A stretch of 58,582 nt of DNA from Dyella flagellata (GTDB lineage Bacteria > Pseudomonadota > Gammaproteobacteria > Xanthomonadales > Rhodanobacteraceae), in contig NZ_BSOA01000039.1 of NCBI RefSeq assembly GCF_030160275.1, forward strand, positions 1 through 58,582, written 5' to 3'. The position numbers were made by a program, and so were the translations under genes. Under the pieces are notes generated by a model. The model ran no database searches. It had not been told where the DNA came from and worked only from the letters and a program-made list of their open reading frames with translations. Shown here one piece after another: positions 32,080-42,391 of this stretch (position 1 is its first letter; each line of letters opens with the position of its first letter).

Positions 32080-34662
32080 TTACGGTTCCGATGCGGCCAG
32101 GGTTTCATCCAGCCCGTGTTGTTTCAGGTAGGCAAAGTGCTTTTTGCGCAGCTTCCTGGAATAGACGCCGTCCGTCGTCTCGCCGAGTAGCCGTTGCAGA
32201 TCGCGCACTACTTCGCCGCGTTCACCCAGATGGAAGGATTGCGCGATCACGCTCTCCGGCGTGTAAGTGTAGGGCGAGGTCGAGGGCGGATGGCCAAGCG
32301 CCGCCACGCAGCGCCAACGGTCGAAACCCACCGGCTTGACCAGCACGCCTGCCGGACTGGTCCAGCCTTGGGTGGAAATGCGGTTGGCGACTTCGATCTG
32401 TTGTTCGGGCTTGGCCTCGCCCGGAGTCGGCGCGAAGTCGGTGCCGCCCCAGCTGGTCCAGTCTTCGAGAGTGATGCCCAGGCCACCCGAGTGCCGCCCG
32501 GCATGGGTCCAGTTGGCGTCGCTTTCGCACAGGGCCATCTTGCGCCAATACGCGTTGCTGGCAGCGGGCTGTGGGGCGAGCACCAGCGTATTGGAGGGGT
32601 GGATGGCCGGCGGGGGCGTTTCGTCCGGCGTTTTTTCGCGCGCTTGCGCGTTCTTCTCGTCACGTACCAAGTGGCCCGTGCGCAGGATGTCGGCGATGAA
32701 TACGCGCTGGCCGATGGTCGTCAGGTGCACGCCATCGGATACGAAGTAGTCGGGCTGGTCATCGGAGACGTCGTTCCAGCGTACGACCACTACGTTGGGG
32801 AAATCGGGAGCAACGCGGTCGATGAGCGCGTTGTTGGCTTCCATCCAGCGGCGTGGCACGTGCGTGTTGACCAGCACCACGCGCTTGCAGCCGGCCAGCA
32901 TGGAAAGCATCTCGCGCAGCTGGTCTTCCGTGACATAGCCATTGGTGCCCAGGTGCAGAAGTACGGCCGGGCGCACCAGGCCGGCGCTCTGCAACGCCTT
33001 CAACTGACGGATCAAATCAGCCGCCTGCCAGCCCATGGTGGCATGCACGTCCACGCCGGGCAGCGAGGCTTTAAGCAAGCGGCTGGCGCCCAGCAGCACC
33101 GAGTCGCCTATGGCGGTGACGTCGGCGCCTGAAAAAGTTTCCACGGCCGGGCCATCCGATGGCGCGTCTGCTTCGGGTGTTGGCACCGGCACGACCGGCT
33201 CTTCCACGGATGCTGTGGACGTGACAACCGCGGTGTCTGCGAGGCTGACGGTGAGCGCTGTGTACGTCTTCTTGCTCTTGGTGTCCTTGGCTGGATCGAC
33301 CGGTGCGCTGGGATGGATGGGCGTGATCGGAGCGTCTACGCTCAGTGCCTCGCGCACGTCTTGTGCGGGGCTGGCATCGACCGGAGCCTGCCAAAGGATG
33401 ACCCCCATGCTGCCGAAGGCGAGCGCGATGCCCAATGCCATGGCCAGTCCGCGCGACCACGCGTGGAGGCGACGCGACCGCAGGCGCGCGTCATGCAAGA
33501 TGCGTCCGATGGCGCCGTGGCGGATGGGCATTTCGACGAAGCGGTACGACAGCGCCGCGATGACGACGGTAATGACGACGCGCAGGGCAAATGTTTCGTT
33601 GGCTCCCATTCCACGCAGGTCGATGCCAGGGCGCGTCAGCATGAATATGGGCCAGTGCCACAGATAGATGCCGTACGAGCGCTCTCCGATCCAGCGCAGT
33701 GGATGCACATCGAGCCAGCGCCCCATCGCCAGGGCGGGATGGACGGCGGTGGCGACCAAGGTGAGGCTCGCGATGGCGGCTAGCAGGAAACCCCATGGAT
33801 AGAGCGTGGGAGTCTCTTCGCCCATCGTCGCGAACAGGGCGAACATGCCGACCAGCGCAGTCAAGCCGAGCAACAGGCCAAAGCCGCGTCCGGCCACGCC
33901 GGGCGATCGCAGGGATCGTGCAGGTTCCCACAGCAAGCCCAGCGCTGCGCCCAGCAATAGGGCGAAGGCGTGCGTATCGGTGCCAAAGTACAGGCGCGAC
34001 GGATCGCCCTGGTCCGGATAACCCAGCTTGTGCGCCAGCAGGTACATCCAGGCCGCAGACGCCAGGCCAAGCAGGATGGCAAGGAAGGCAAGCGCGCGGC
34101 GACCGGCACGTGGCAACACCAGCAGCGCCAGCGGCGCCCACAGGATGTAGAACTGTTCCTCGATGGCGAGCGACCACAGGTGTTGCAACAGGGGAGGACG
34201 ACCCATCGCTTCGAAATAGGAAGTGTTGGCGTGCAGCAGCTCCCAATTCGTGATGTACAGCAGTGAAGCGACACTATCGCCGCGCAGGTGCGGCAGGGCA
34301 TCGCGCGCGATCAGGGCTGCGGCAACAACGATCGCTGCCATCATCAGCCACGAAGCAGGCAGCAGGCGCTTGGCGCGGCGCCAATAGAAATGGCCAAGAT
34401 CCAGGCGGCCGGTGGCATCGACTTCCCGTGCCAGCAGGCCAGTGATCAGGAAACCGGAGATGACGAAGAACAGGTCGACGCCGAGATAGCCGCCGCGGGC
34501 CCAGCGGAAGTCGGCGTGGAAGAGCATGACCGCCGAAACGGCGATGGCGCGAAGGCCATCGAGTCCTGGAAGCCTTAGCGGGGCAGGCGAGACTTGGTCC
34601 GTGGCAACCCAGGCCGCGTCCGTTCGGCATTCCACTTCCTGCGGATATCTGGCGAGCAGCAT
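32080..34662 (-). CDS. Acyltransferase-3/SGNH/Rpf-like fusion protein
   Basis: An 860-residue multidomain inner-membrane protein. Residues about 30-420 are an OafA-type acyltransferase_3 (LPGLDGLRAIAVSAVMLFHA; GYLGVDLFFVISGFLITGLL; ~10 helices). A Pro/Ser/Val linker leads to a periplasmic SGNH domain (AIGDSVLLGASR; HLGTNGY; DGVHLTTIGQ). Residues about 702-790 match the Rpf/transglycosylase-like domain: YWRKMALCESDANW with the catalytic Glu (about 713), GGLGITLEDWTSWGG and EQQIEVANR. A peptidoglycan-binding-like tail (about 805-855, GERGEVVRDLQRLLGE) ends it. Such a fusion suggests acyl transfer coupled to peptidoglycan cleavage or anchoring. Confidence 0.85.
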   Translation of the reverse strand: MLLARYPQEVECRTDAAWVATDQVSPAPLRLPGLDGLRAIAVSAVMLFHADFRWARGGYLGVDLFFVISGFLITGLLAREVDATGRLDLGHFYWRRAKRLLPASWLMMAAIVVAAALIARDALPHLRGDSVASLLYITNWELLHANTSYFEAMGRPPLLQHLWSLAIEEQFYILWAPLALLVLPRAGRRALAFLAILLGLASAAWMYLLAHKLGYPDQGDPSRLYFGTDTHAFALLLGAALGLLWEPARSLRSPGVAGRGFGLLLGLTALVGMFALFATMGEETPTLYPWGFLLAAIASLTLVATAVHPALAMGRWLDVHPLRWIGERSYGIYLWHWPIFMLTRPGIDLRGMGANETFALRVVITVVIAALSYRFVEMPIRHGAIGRILHDARLRSRRLHAWSRGLAMALGIALAFGSMGVILWQAPVDASPAQDVREALSVDAPITPIHPSAPVDPAKDTKSKKTYTALTVSLADTAVVTSTASVEEPVVPVPTPEADAPSDGPAVETFSGADVTAIGDSVLLGASRLLKASLPGVDVHATMGWQAADLIRQLKALQSAGLVRPAVLLHLGTNGYVTEDQLREMLSMLAGCKRVVLVNTHVPRRWMEANNALIDRVAPDFPNVVVVRWNDVSDDQPDYFVSDGVHLTTIGQRVFIADILRTGHLVRDEKNAQAREKTPDETPPPAIHPSNTLVLAPQPAASNAYWRKMALCESDANWTHAGRHSGGLGITLEDWTSWGGTDFAPTPGEAKPEQQIEVANRISTQGWTSPAGVLVKPVGFDRWRCVAALGHPPSTSPYTYTPESVIAQSFHLGERGEVVRDLQRLLGETTDGVYSRKLRKKHFAYLKQHGLDETLAASEP

Positions 34663-34768
34663 GATTCCGTTCTTGGTTGCAAGTATTGAGGATCAAGCAT
34701 GACCCTCGATTGTGATGGCTTCGCGTCCGTTCGGGGCGATTCCGGGGCAGGCCGATGCTTTGTTGCGG

Positions 34769-36658
34769 TCACACTTCCAGGGTAGCCAGATCGCCTTTCT
34801 CTTCCAGCCAGCTCTTGCGATCGGAGGCGCGCTTCTTCGCCAGCAGCATGTCCATCAGCTTGGCAGTGCCGTCGTTGTCTTCCACCGTCAGTTGCACCAG
34901 GCGGCGCGTATCGGGATGGATGGTGGATTCGCGCAGCTGCCCGGGGTTCATTTCACCCAGGCCCTTGAAGCGGGTGACGGTGACCTGGCCTTTCATCTTT
35001 TCGCGCTCGACGCGCTGGAGCATGGCCTGCTTTTCGTTTTCGTCCAGGCAGTAGAACACCTGCTTGCCCACGTCGACGCGGAACAGCGGCGGCATCGCCA
35101 CGAATACATGGCCTTCGCGCACCAGCGCCGGGAAGTGACGCAGGAACAGCGCGCTGAGCAGGGTGGCGATATGCAGGCCGTCGGAATCGGCGTCGGCCAG
35201 GATGACCACCTTGCCGTAGCGCAGGCCGGACAGATCGTCCTTGCCCGGATCGCAGCCGATCGCCACCGCCAGGTTGTGCACTTCCTCCGAAGCGAGCACC
35301 GAGGTGGATTCCACTTCCCAGGTGTTGAGGATCTTGCCGCGCAGCGGCAGGATGGCCTGGAATTCCTTGTCGCGTGCTTGCTTGGCGCTGCCGCCGGCCG
35401 AATCGCCCTCCACCAGGAACAGCTCGGTGCGGGTAAGGTCGGTGGCGGTGCAGTCGGCCAGCTTGCCGGGCAGGGCCGGGCCCTGGGTGATCTTTTTGCG
35501 CACCACCTGCTTGGCGGCTTTCAAGCGTGCGCTGGCGCGTTCGATTGCCAGTTGCGCGATGCGTTCGCCCAGATCGACGTGCTGGTTCAGCCACAGGCTG
35601 AAGGCGTCATGCACTACGCCTTCCACCAACCCGGCGGCATTGCGCGAGGACAAGCGTTCCTTGGTCTGCCCGGCGAACTGCGGGTCCTGCAATTTTGCCG
35701 ACAGCACGAAGGCCAGCCGTTCCCACACGTCTTCCGGCGCAAGCTTCACGCCGCGCGGCAGCAGGTTGCGGATATCGCAAAATTCGCGCACCGCATTGGT
35801 CAGGCCGCTGCGCAATCCGTTGACGTGCGTGCCGCCTTGGATGGTAGGAATCAGGTTGACATAGCTTTCCTGCACCAGTTCGCCTTCCGGCAGCCAGGTG
35901 AAGGCGACATCGAGGCCTTCGGTGTCGCGCGCCACGTGGTGCACGAACAGGTCGGCGGGCAGGCACTCGGCGCCGTCGAGTTCGCCGCGCAGGTAATCGC
36001 GCAGGCCGTCCTCGTAGTACCACTCGCTCACTTCGCCGCTGGCTTCGTCGAGCAGCTTGACGTTGAGGCCAGCGCACAACACCGCCTTGGCGCGCAGCAG
36101 ATGCTTCAGCTTGGACAGCGAGATCTTCGGCGAATCGAAATATTTCGGATCGGCCCAGAAGCGCACGGTGGTACCGGTTTTACGCTTCGGCACGCTGCCG
36201 ATGGTTTCCAGCGGGCTGGCGCGGTCGCCGTTGGCGAAGGCCATGCGGTATTCGTTGCCGTCGCGACGGATAGTCACTTCCACCTTGTTCGACAGCGCAT
36301 TGACCACCGACACGCCCACGCCGTGCAGGCCGCCGGAGAAGTTGTAGTTCTTGCCGGAGAATTTACCGCCCGCGTGCAGGCGGGTGAGGATCAGCTCGAC
36401 GCCGGGAATGCCTTCTTCCGGATGGATGTCCACCGGCATGCCGCGGCCGTCGTCGCTCACTTCCACCGAGCCGTCGGTGTGCACGATCACTTCGATCGAC
36501 TTGGCGTGGCCGGCCAGCGCCTCGTCGACCGAGTTGTCGATCACTTCCTGCGCCAGGTGGTTCGGGCGTGTGGTGTCGGTATACATGCCCGGGCGGCGTT
36601 TGACGGGGTCAAGGCCGGAGAGGACTTCGATGTCGGCGGCGTTATAGCGACTGCTCAT
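34769..36658 (-). CDS. parE: DNA topoisomerase IV subunit B
   Basis: ParE (629 residues) is the ATPase subunit of topoisomerase IV, which decatenates daughter chromosomes with ParC. It has the GHKL ATPase site (EVIDNSVDEALAG; DDGRGMPVDIHPE; GGLHGVGVSVVNALS), the TOPRIM motif LVEGDSAGGSAKQARD, and DADSDGLHIATL. Length and the absence of the GyrB-specific insert support ParE. parC is not in the window. It is monocistronic. Confidence 0.96.
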   Translation of the reverse strand: MSSRYNAADIEVLSGLDPVKRRPGMYTDTTRPNHLAQEVIDNSVDEALAGHAKSIEVIVHTDGSVEVSDDGRGMPVDIHPEEGIPGVELILTRLHAGGKFSGKNYNFSGGLHGVGVSVVNALSNKVEVTIRRDGNEYRMAFANGDRASPLETIGSVPKRKTGTTVRFWADPKYFDSPKISLSKLKHLLRAKAVLCAGLNVKLLDEASGEVSEWYYEDGLRDYLRGELDGAECLPADLFVHHVARDTEGLDVAFTWLPEGELVQESYVNLIPTIQGGTHVNGLRSGLTNAVREFCDIRNLLPRGVKLAPEDVWERLAFVLSAKLQDPQFAGQTKERLSSRNAAGLVEGVVHDAFSLWLNQHVDLGERIAQLAIERASARLKAAKQVVRKKITQGPALPGKLADCTATDLTRTELFLVEGDSAGGSAKQARDKEFQAILPLRGKILNTWEVESTSVLASEEVHNLAVAIGCDPGKDDLSGLRYGKVVILADADSDGLHIATLLSALFLRHFPALVREGHVFVAMPPLFRVDVGKQVFYCLDENEKQAMLQRVEREKMKGQVTVTRFKGLGEMNPGQLRESTIHPDTRRLVQLTVEDNDGTAKLMDMLLAKKRASDRKSWLEEKGDLATLEV

Positions 36659-36723
36659 GCGTCAAATGCGGATAAGGTTAAGCGCGGGAGGATGGTTGGG
36701 AGAGCCTGGAAGGTCAAGAGCGC

Positions 36724-36791
36724 GTAGGCTGGGATGCAATCCCAGCATCTTCGATACCGGGTGGGAAGCTGGGATTGTCATCCCAGCCTAC
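36724..36791. repeat. GTAG-type REP pair (REP 5)
   Basis: Inverted units at 36724-36746 and 36768-36791, between the parE start and the end of the aminopeptidase gene. Neither unit supplies a stop codon here. Confidence 0.85.
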
Positions 36792-36819
36792 GCACTGCGG
36801 AGTAGATATTAGACCGTCC

Positions 36820-38619
36820 CTAGAGTGGCGCGCAGTGTTTCTCCAGCCACGCCAGGTCCGCATCTTCCAGCAGGGGCGCCAGCGCGGCACGTACGCTGGC
36901 GTGGTAGTCGTCCAGCCAGGCGCGTTCCTCCGGGCTCAGCAGGCCCGGTTCCAGCACGCGGCGGTCGAACGGGCAAAGGGTAAGCGTTTCGAAGGCGTAG
37001 AACTCGCCGAACTCGGTCTGTTCGGCTTCGACCACCACGGCGAGGTTCTCGTGGCGGATGCCGTGGCGGGCAGGCTTATATAAGCCAGGCTCGATCGAGC
37101 TGATCATGCCCGGTTCGAGCGCTACCAGGGACGCCCCGGACATCGGCGGGCGGATGCCGTGCGGGCCTTCGTGCACATTCAAGAAGTAACCCACCCCATG
37201 GCCGGTGCCATGGCCATAGTCCATGCCGCTGGCCCACAGTGGTGCGCGGGCCAGCGCGTCGAGCTGCGGGCCGCTGGCGCCTTTCGGAAAGCGGGCGCGC
37301 GACAGCGCGATCATGCCCTTCATAACCAGGGTGGCATCACGCCGCTGTTCGGCGGTGGTTGGCCCCAGGGCCAGCACGCGCGTGATGTCGGTGGTGCCGC
37401 CCAGGTACTGGCCGCCGGAATCGATCAGTAGCAGGCCATGACGCTGCAAGGTGTCGTGCGCCTCAGGCGTGGCCCGATAGTGCGGCAGCGCGCCGTTTTC
37501 CATATAGCCGGCGATGGTGGCGAAACTTTCGCCAATGAAGTTGGGTTGGGCCGAGCGTTCGCCGCGCAGCAGCGCATCCACATCCAGCTCGGTTTGCGTC
37601 ATGCCGGCGGCGAGGCGTTCTTCCAGGCGGCGGAAGGCGCGCACCAGCGCGGCGCCATCCCGACGCATCACTTCGCGGATGTGCGTCAGCTCGTGTTCGC
37701 TCTTGACCGCCTTGAAGGCGGTGGAAGGGTTTGCGCCCTCGATCCGCTTCACGTCGGCCGCGATGGCTCCTAGCACGTCGCTTACGACATGGCCCGGATC
37801 GAACAACAAGCTGTCGCCGGCTTTCAATTCGCCGAGCGCATCGGCCAGGGTGGCGTAGTTGGCTACACGAATCCCATCCGCGTGCAACGCGGCGACCAGC
37901 TTGTCTTTGAGCTTGTCCCGATCGACAAACAGCGTGGCCGCTCCGGATGACGGCACCAGCAAATGGGCCAGGAACACCGGATTGCACTCGACATCGCTAC
38001 CGCGCAGGTTGGTAAGCCATGCCACATCGTCCAGGCTGCAGACGAGATGATGCGTCGCGTGTTGCTTGCGCATGGCATTGCGCAGCTTCTCGAATTTTTC
38101 AGCGCGCGTCGTGCCTGCATGGCTGAGCGGGTGCTCGAACACCGGGGCATGGGGCAGGGCAGGGCGATCGCGCCAGCTCATGCCTGGCAAATCCAGGTCG
38201 ACGCGCACTCTGGCGCCGGCCGCGCCGAGCAGGCGCTCCATCTGCCGTTGGGTTGCCACAGACACGCTATCGCCGGCTACCGCCACCACATCCCCCTGAT
38301 GCAGGTGGTGCTGCAACCAGGTGAGATGTTCGGCCGCTTGCCCGGGGCGCTGCTTCATCAGCGCAATACCACTCCCCGCAAGCTGTTGTTCGGCCTGCGA
38401 GAAGTAGCGCGAATCGGTCCACAGCCCAGCCGTCTTGGCGGTGACCACCAGGGTGCCGGCAGAGCCGTCGAAACCGGAAAGCCAAGTACGCGCCTGCCAA
38501 TGCTTGGGCAGGTACTCGGACAAATGAGGATCGGCGGTGGGAACTACGCAGGCGGCGATGCCATGCTTGGCCATCGCTTCGCGCAGGGCGGCTATGCGGG
38601 CGGGAATGGGATTGCTCAT
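36820..38619 (-). CDS. pepP: Xaa-Pro aminopeptidase (M24B)
   Basis: This 599-residue peptidase releases N-terminal residues next to proline. It is the long form with two creatinase-like N-terminal domains, like eukaryotic XPNPEP1, and a C-terminal pita-bread domain. Metal ligands appear in LLIDSGGQYLGGTTDITR (two Asp), GTGHGVGYFLNVHEGP (His), ISSIEPGLY (Glu) and RHENLAVVVE (Glu). It is a cytosolic enzyme. The symbol is by function; E. coli PepP is shorter. Confidence 0.9.
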   Translation of the reverse strand: MSNPIPARIAALREAMAKHGIAACVVPTADPHLSEYLPKHWQARTWLSGFDGSAGTLVVTAKTAGLWTDSRYFSQAEQQLAGSGIALMKQRPGQAAEHLTWLQHHLHQGDVVAVAGDSVSVATQRQMERLLGAAGARVRVDLDLPGMSWRDRPALPHAPVFEHPLSHAGTTRAEKFEKLRNAMRKQHATHHLVCSLDDVAWLTNLRGSDVECNPVFLAHLLVPSSGAATLFVDRDKLKDKLVAALHADGIRVANYATLADALGELKAGDSLLFDPGHVVSDVLGAIAADVKRIEGANPSTAFKAVKSEHELTHIREVMRRDGAALVRAFRRLEERLAAGMTQTELDVDALLRGERSAQPNFIGESFATIAGYMENGALPHYRATPEAHDTLQRHGLLLIDSGGQYLGGTTDITRVLALGPTTAEQRRDATLVMKGMIALSRARFPKGASGPQLDALARAPLWASGMDYGHGTGHGVGYFLNVHEGPHGIRPPMSGASLVALEPGMISSIEPGLYKPARHGIRHENLAVVVEAEQTEFGEFYAFETLTLCPFDRRVLEPGLLSPEERAWLDDYHASVRAALAPLLEDADLAWLEKHCAPL

Positions 38620-38807
38620 GGGGCCATGGTAGCAGGCATGTTGTGCCTACTTTATCCATACGCAGATGTCTATCGGCGGAGCGCCCGCGACATTCTGTCT
38701 GGAGTTCAACGCGGTGTGCGGGCTAGTCACACCTTGCTGCAGCGCGATACCATATATAAGTCGTCTCCCCACGACACCTCCCAATCAGTCCTTCTTAAGA
38801 GTCGTTC

Positions 38808-39737
38808 GTGAACAAGCGTTCCCTCGTCTCCGCCGCGCGCTGGTCGTGCGCAGGCCTAGCCGTGCTTTTGCTCAGCGGTTGCAACCTGGAAGTCCTGTCA
38901 CCCCAGGGTGACATCGGTATGCAGGAAAAGTCGCTGATCCTGATCGCCACGGGTTTGATGTTGCTGGTCGTAGTCCCGGTCATCGCGATGACCCTGATCT
39001 TCGCCTGGCGCTACCGCGCTTCCAATACCAAGGCCACGTATGCGCCGAAGTGGTCGCATTCGACCGCGATCGAAGTGGTGGTGTGGATCATTCCCTGCAT
39101 CATCATCGCGATCCTCGGCACCATCACCTGGCGCTCCACGCATGCGCTGGATCCGTACAAGCCGCTGGCCCACCAGGCCAAGCCGATCACCATCCAGGCC
39201 GTGTCGATGGACTGGAAATGGGTGTTCATCTATCCGGACTACGGTGTCGCGAGCGTCAACGAATTGGCGATGCCGACCGACGTGCCGGTGCATTTCGAGA
39301 TCACTTCCGACTCGGTGATGAATGCCTTCTTCATCCCGCAGTTGGGCAGCCAGATCTACGCCATGGCGGGCATGGAAACGCAGCTCAACCTGATCGCGAA
39401 CAAGCCAGGCACCTATGCCGGCCTGTCGAGCAACTACAGCGGCGCGGGCTTCTCCGACATGCACTTCACCGCGCTGGCAACCTCCCAGCAGGGCTTCCAG
39501 GACTGGATCAGCAAGGCCAAGGCCAGCAAGGCCAGCCTCGACGACCAGACCTACCACGCGCTGACGCAGCCGAGCGAGAAAGTGCCGGTGACGTACTACA
39601 CCAACGTCAAGCCGGGCCTGTTCAACAGCATCATCGGCCAGTACATGGGCGATATGCAGATGAGCAAGATCGGCACCGAGCCGCAACAGGCCAGCGCCAT
39701 TCCCTCGCACAACGATCACGCCAAGGCTGCGGAGTAG
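38808..39737 (+). CDS. cyoA: Cytochrome bo ubiquinol oxidase subunit II
   Basis: CyoA (309 residues) is a lipoprotein (LLLSGCNLEVLSP) with two membrane helices and a periplasmic cupredoxin-like domain lacking the CuA ligands, as expected for a quinol oxidase: WKWVFIYPDYGVASVNELAMP and HFEITSDSVMNAFFIPQLG. The start codon is GTG. It opens the cyoABCD operon; a TATATAAG stretch about 55 bases upstream may be the -10 region. Confidence 0.95.
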   Translation: MNKRSLVSAARWSCAGLAVLLLSGCNLEVLSPQGDIGMQEKSLILIATGLMLLVVVPVIAMTLIFAWRYRASNTKATYAPKWSHSTAIEVVVWIIPCIIIAILGTITWRSTHALDPYKPLAHQAKPITIQAVSMDWKWVFIYPDYGVASVNELAMPTDVPVHFEITSDSVMNAFFIPQLGSQIYAMAGMETQLNLIANKPGTYAGLSSNYSGAGFSDMHFTALATSQQGFQDWISKAKASKASLDDQTYHALTQPSEKVPVTYYTNVKPGLFNSIIGQYMGDMQMSKIGTEPQQASAIPSHNDHAKAAE

Positions 39738-39740
39738 GCC

Positions 39741-41756
39741 ATGTTCGGAAAACTTTCTCTATCGGCCATTCCCTACCATGAGCCGATCATCATGGGCACC
39801 CTGCTGATGGTGTGCCTGGGCGGTGCGGCACTGCTCGGCTTCGTGACCTACCAGCGCAAGTGGGGCTATCTGTGGACCGAATGGTTCACCACGGTGGACC
39901 ACAAGCGCATCGGCATCATGTACGGCATCCTGGCGATGCTGATGCTGCTGCGCGGCTTTGCCGACGCCATCATGATGCGTGCCCAACAGGCGGTCGCCTC
40001 GGCCGATGCCGCCGGTTACCTGCCGCCGCATCACTACGATCAGATCTTTACCGCGCACGGCGTGATCATGATCTTCTTCGTCGCCATGCCGTTCGTGGTC
40101 GGCCTTATGAACCTGGTGGTGCCGCTGCAGATCGGCGCGCGCGACGTGGCCTATCCGTTCCTGAACTCGCTCAGCTACTGGCTCACCGCTTCGGGCGTGG
40201 TGCTGGTGATGCTGTCGATGTTCGTGGGCGATTTCGCCGCCACCGGCTGGCTTGCCTATCCGCCTTTGTCGGAGCTGAAGTTCAGTCCCACTGTCGGCGT
40301 GGACTACTACATCTGGGCACTGCAGCTATCGGGTTTGGGTACCACGCTCAGCGGCATCAACTTCATCGTGACCATCCTGCGCATGCGCACCCCGGGCATG
40401 AAGCTGATGCAGATGCCGGTGTTCACCTGGACGGCGCTGGTCACCAACATCCTGATCGTGGCGGCCTTCCCGGTGCTGACGGTGGCGCTGGCGCTGCTGG
40501 CTGCCGACCGCTACCTGGACATGCACTTCTTCACCAATGAGCTTGGCGGCAACGCCATGCTGTACATCAACCTGATCTGGATCTGGGGTCACCCGGAGGT
40601 GTACATCCTGATCCTGCCGTGCTTCGGCGTGTTCTCCGAAGTCGTGGCTACGTTCTCAGGCAAGCCGCTGTTCGGCTACAAGTCGATGGTGTATGCCACC
40701 GCGGGTATCGGCGTGGCGTCCTTCGTGGTGTGGTTGCATCACTTCTTCACCATGGGATCGGGCGCGGACGTGAATGCCTTCTTCGGCATCTCGACCATGA
40801 TCATCTCGATCCCGACCGGCGTGAAGCTGTTCAACTGGCTGTTCACCATGTACCGCGGTCGCATCAAGTTCACCTTGCCGATGCTGTGGACGGTGGCTTT
40901 CATGGTGACCTTCACCATCGGCGGCATGACCGGCGTGTTGCTGGCGGTGCCGGGCGCGGACTTCGTACTGCACAACAGCCTGTTCCTGATCGCGCATTTC
41001 CACAACGTGATCATCGGCGGCGTGCTGTTCGGCCTGTTTGCCGCGATCAACTACTGGTTCCCGAAGGCCTTCGGCTTCAAGCTGGAGGAGCGCTGGGGCA
41101 AGGCTTCGTTCTGGTGCTGGGTGGTCGGTTTCTATCTGGCCTTCATGCCGCTGTACGTGCTGGGCCTGATGGGCATGACGCGTCGCATGAACCACTACGC
41201 GAACCCGGCCTGGCAGCCGTACCTGATCGTGGCAGCCGTTGGCGCCGTCTTCATCGCGCTGGGCATCGGCTTCATGCTGCTGCAGTTCGCGGTGAGCATC
41301 CGCAACCGCGCCGAGAACCGTGATCTAACCGGTGACCCGTGGGGCGGACGCACCCTGGAATGGGCCACCAGCTCGCCGGCGCCGTTCTACAACTTCGCGG
41401 TGCTGCCGAAGGTGGACGAGCTGGACCAGTTCTGGGCGGACAAGGAACACAGGCGCGCCTATCCGAGCCATGCGCACTACGCGGACATCCACATGCCGCG
41501 CAACACCGGCGTGGGCCTGATCATGGCGGCCTTCGGCACCGTGCTGGGCTTTGCCATGGTGTGGCACATCTGGTGGCTCGCCATCGGCGGCCTGCTCGGC
41601 ATGATCGGCAGCTTTATGGTCCGCGCTTTCGACACCGACGTGGATTACTGCGTGCCGGGTGCCGAGGTCGAGAAGATCGAGCGTGCGCGCCTGGTGCCGC
41701 TCAACAAGCTGATCGAAAACGTGGGCCCGGCTTCGGCCGGCGAGAAGGTGGCTTAA
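39741..41756 (+). CDS. cyoB: Cytochrome bo ubiquinol oxidase subunit I
   Basis: CyoB (671 residues) is the heme-copper catalytic subunit that reduces oxygen and pumps protons. The heme ligand His is in [11 protein letters not shown], the CuB His-Tyr pair in [12 protein letters not shown], and further ligands in LHHFFTMG and FHNVIIGG. About 15 helices are predicted, the usual number for bo3 oxidases. It starts 3 bases after cyoA. Confidence 0.97.
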   Translation: MFGKLSLSAIPYHEPIIMGTLLMVCLGGAALLGFVTYQRKWGYLWTEWFTTVDHKRIGIMYGILAMLMLLRGFADAIMMRAQQAVASADAAGYLPPHHYDQIFTAHGVIMIFFVAMPFVVGLMNLVVPLQIGARDVAYPFLNSLSYWLTASGVVLVMLSMFVGDFAATGWLAYPPLSELKFSPTVGVDYYIWALQLSGLGTTLSGINFIVTILRMRTPGMKLMQMPVFTWTALVTNILIVAAFPVLTVALALLAADRYLDMHFFTNELGGNAMLYINLIWIWGHPEVYILILPCFGVFSEVVATFSGKPLFGYKSMVYATAGIGVASFVVWLHHFFTMGSGADVNAFFGISTMIISIPTGVKLFNWLFTMYRGRIKFTLPMLWTVAFMVTFTIGGMTGVLLAVPGADFVLHNSLFLIAHFHNVIIGGVLFGLFAAINYWFPKAFGFKLEERWGKASFWCWVVGFYLAFMPLYVLGLMGMTRRMNHYANPAWQPYLIVAAVGAVFIALGIGFMLLQFAVSIRNRAENRDLTGDPWGGRTLEWATSSPAPFYNFAVLPKVDELDQFWADKEHRRAYPSHAHYADIHMPRNTGVGLIMAAFGTVLGFAMVWHIWWLAIGGLLGMIGSFMVRAFDTDVDYCVPGAEVEKIERARLVPLNKLIENVGPASAGEKVA

Positions 41757-41759
41757 TCC

Positions 41760-42389
41760 ATGAGTACCGCAATTACCGCTAACCACGGCGTCCTCCCACA
41801 CGGCGGCGCCCACGAGCACGAGCATCACGACGACGGCTCCAAGACCCTGCTGGGTTTCTGGATCTACCTGATGAGTGACTGCCTGATCTTTTCGGGCCTG
41901 TTCGCTACGTTCGCCGTGCTGGGGCATGCCACTGCCGGTGGCCCGAGCGGCAAGGAGCTGTTCGACCTGAAGTTCGTGTTCGGCGAAACCATGCTGCTGC
42001 TGATCAGCAGCTTCACCTTCGGCCTGGCCATGCTGAATATGCATGCCGGCAAGCGCGGCAAGGTGATCGCGTGGTTGTTCGTGACTTTCCTGTTCGGCGC
42101 CGGCTTCGTGGGCATGGAAGTCTACGAATTCCATCACCTGATCGTGTTCGAGCATGCCGGTCCGAGCCGCAGCGCCTTCCTCTCGGCCTACTTCGGCCTG
42201 GTCGGTACGCACGGCCTGCACGTCACCTCCGGCCTGATCTGGCTGGTGACGATGATGGTGATGGTGGGCAAGTTCGGCCTCACCGATGCCGTGCAGCGCC
42301 GCCTGTCGTGCCTGAGCCTGTTCTGGCACTTCCTGGACCTGGTGTGGATCTGCGTGTTCAGTTTTGTCTATTTGTTCGGAGTGCTCTGA
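41760..42389 (+). CDS. cyoC: Cytochrome bo ubiquinol oxidase subunit III
   Basis: CyoC (209 residues) has five predicted helices and the family segments [35 protein letters not shown] and [21 protein letters not shown] His-rich N-terminus ([15 protein letters not shown]) precedes them. It starts 3 bases after cyoB and is followed closely by cyoD. Confidence 0.96.
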   Translation: MSTAITANHGVLPHGGAHEHEHHDDGSKTLLGFWIYLMSDCLIFSGLFATFAVLGHATAGGPSGKELFDLKFVFGETMLLLISSFTFGLAMLNMHAGKRGKVIAWLFVTFLFGAGFVGMEVYEFHHLIVFEHAGPSRSAFLSAYFGLVGTHGLHVTSGLIWLVTMMVMVGKFGLTDAVQRRLSCLSLFWHFLDLVWICVFSFVYLFGVL

Positions 42390-42391
42390 AG

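Noticed and set aside
34712-36727. 671-residue plus-strand frame opposite parE
   Set aside because: Shadow of parE; His/Gln/Ala-rich text with no family motif.
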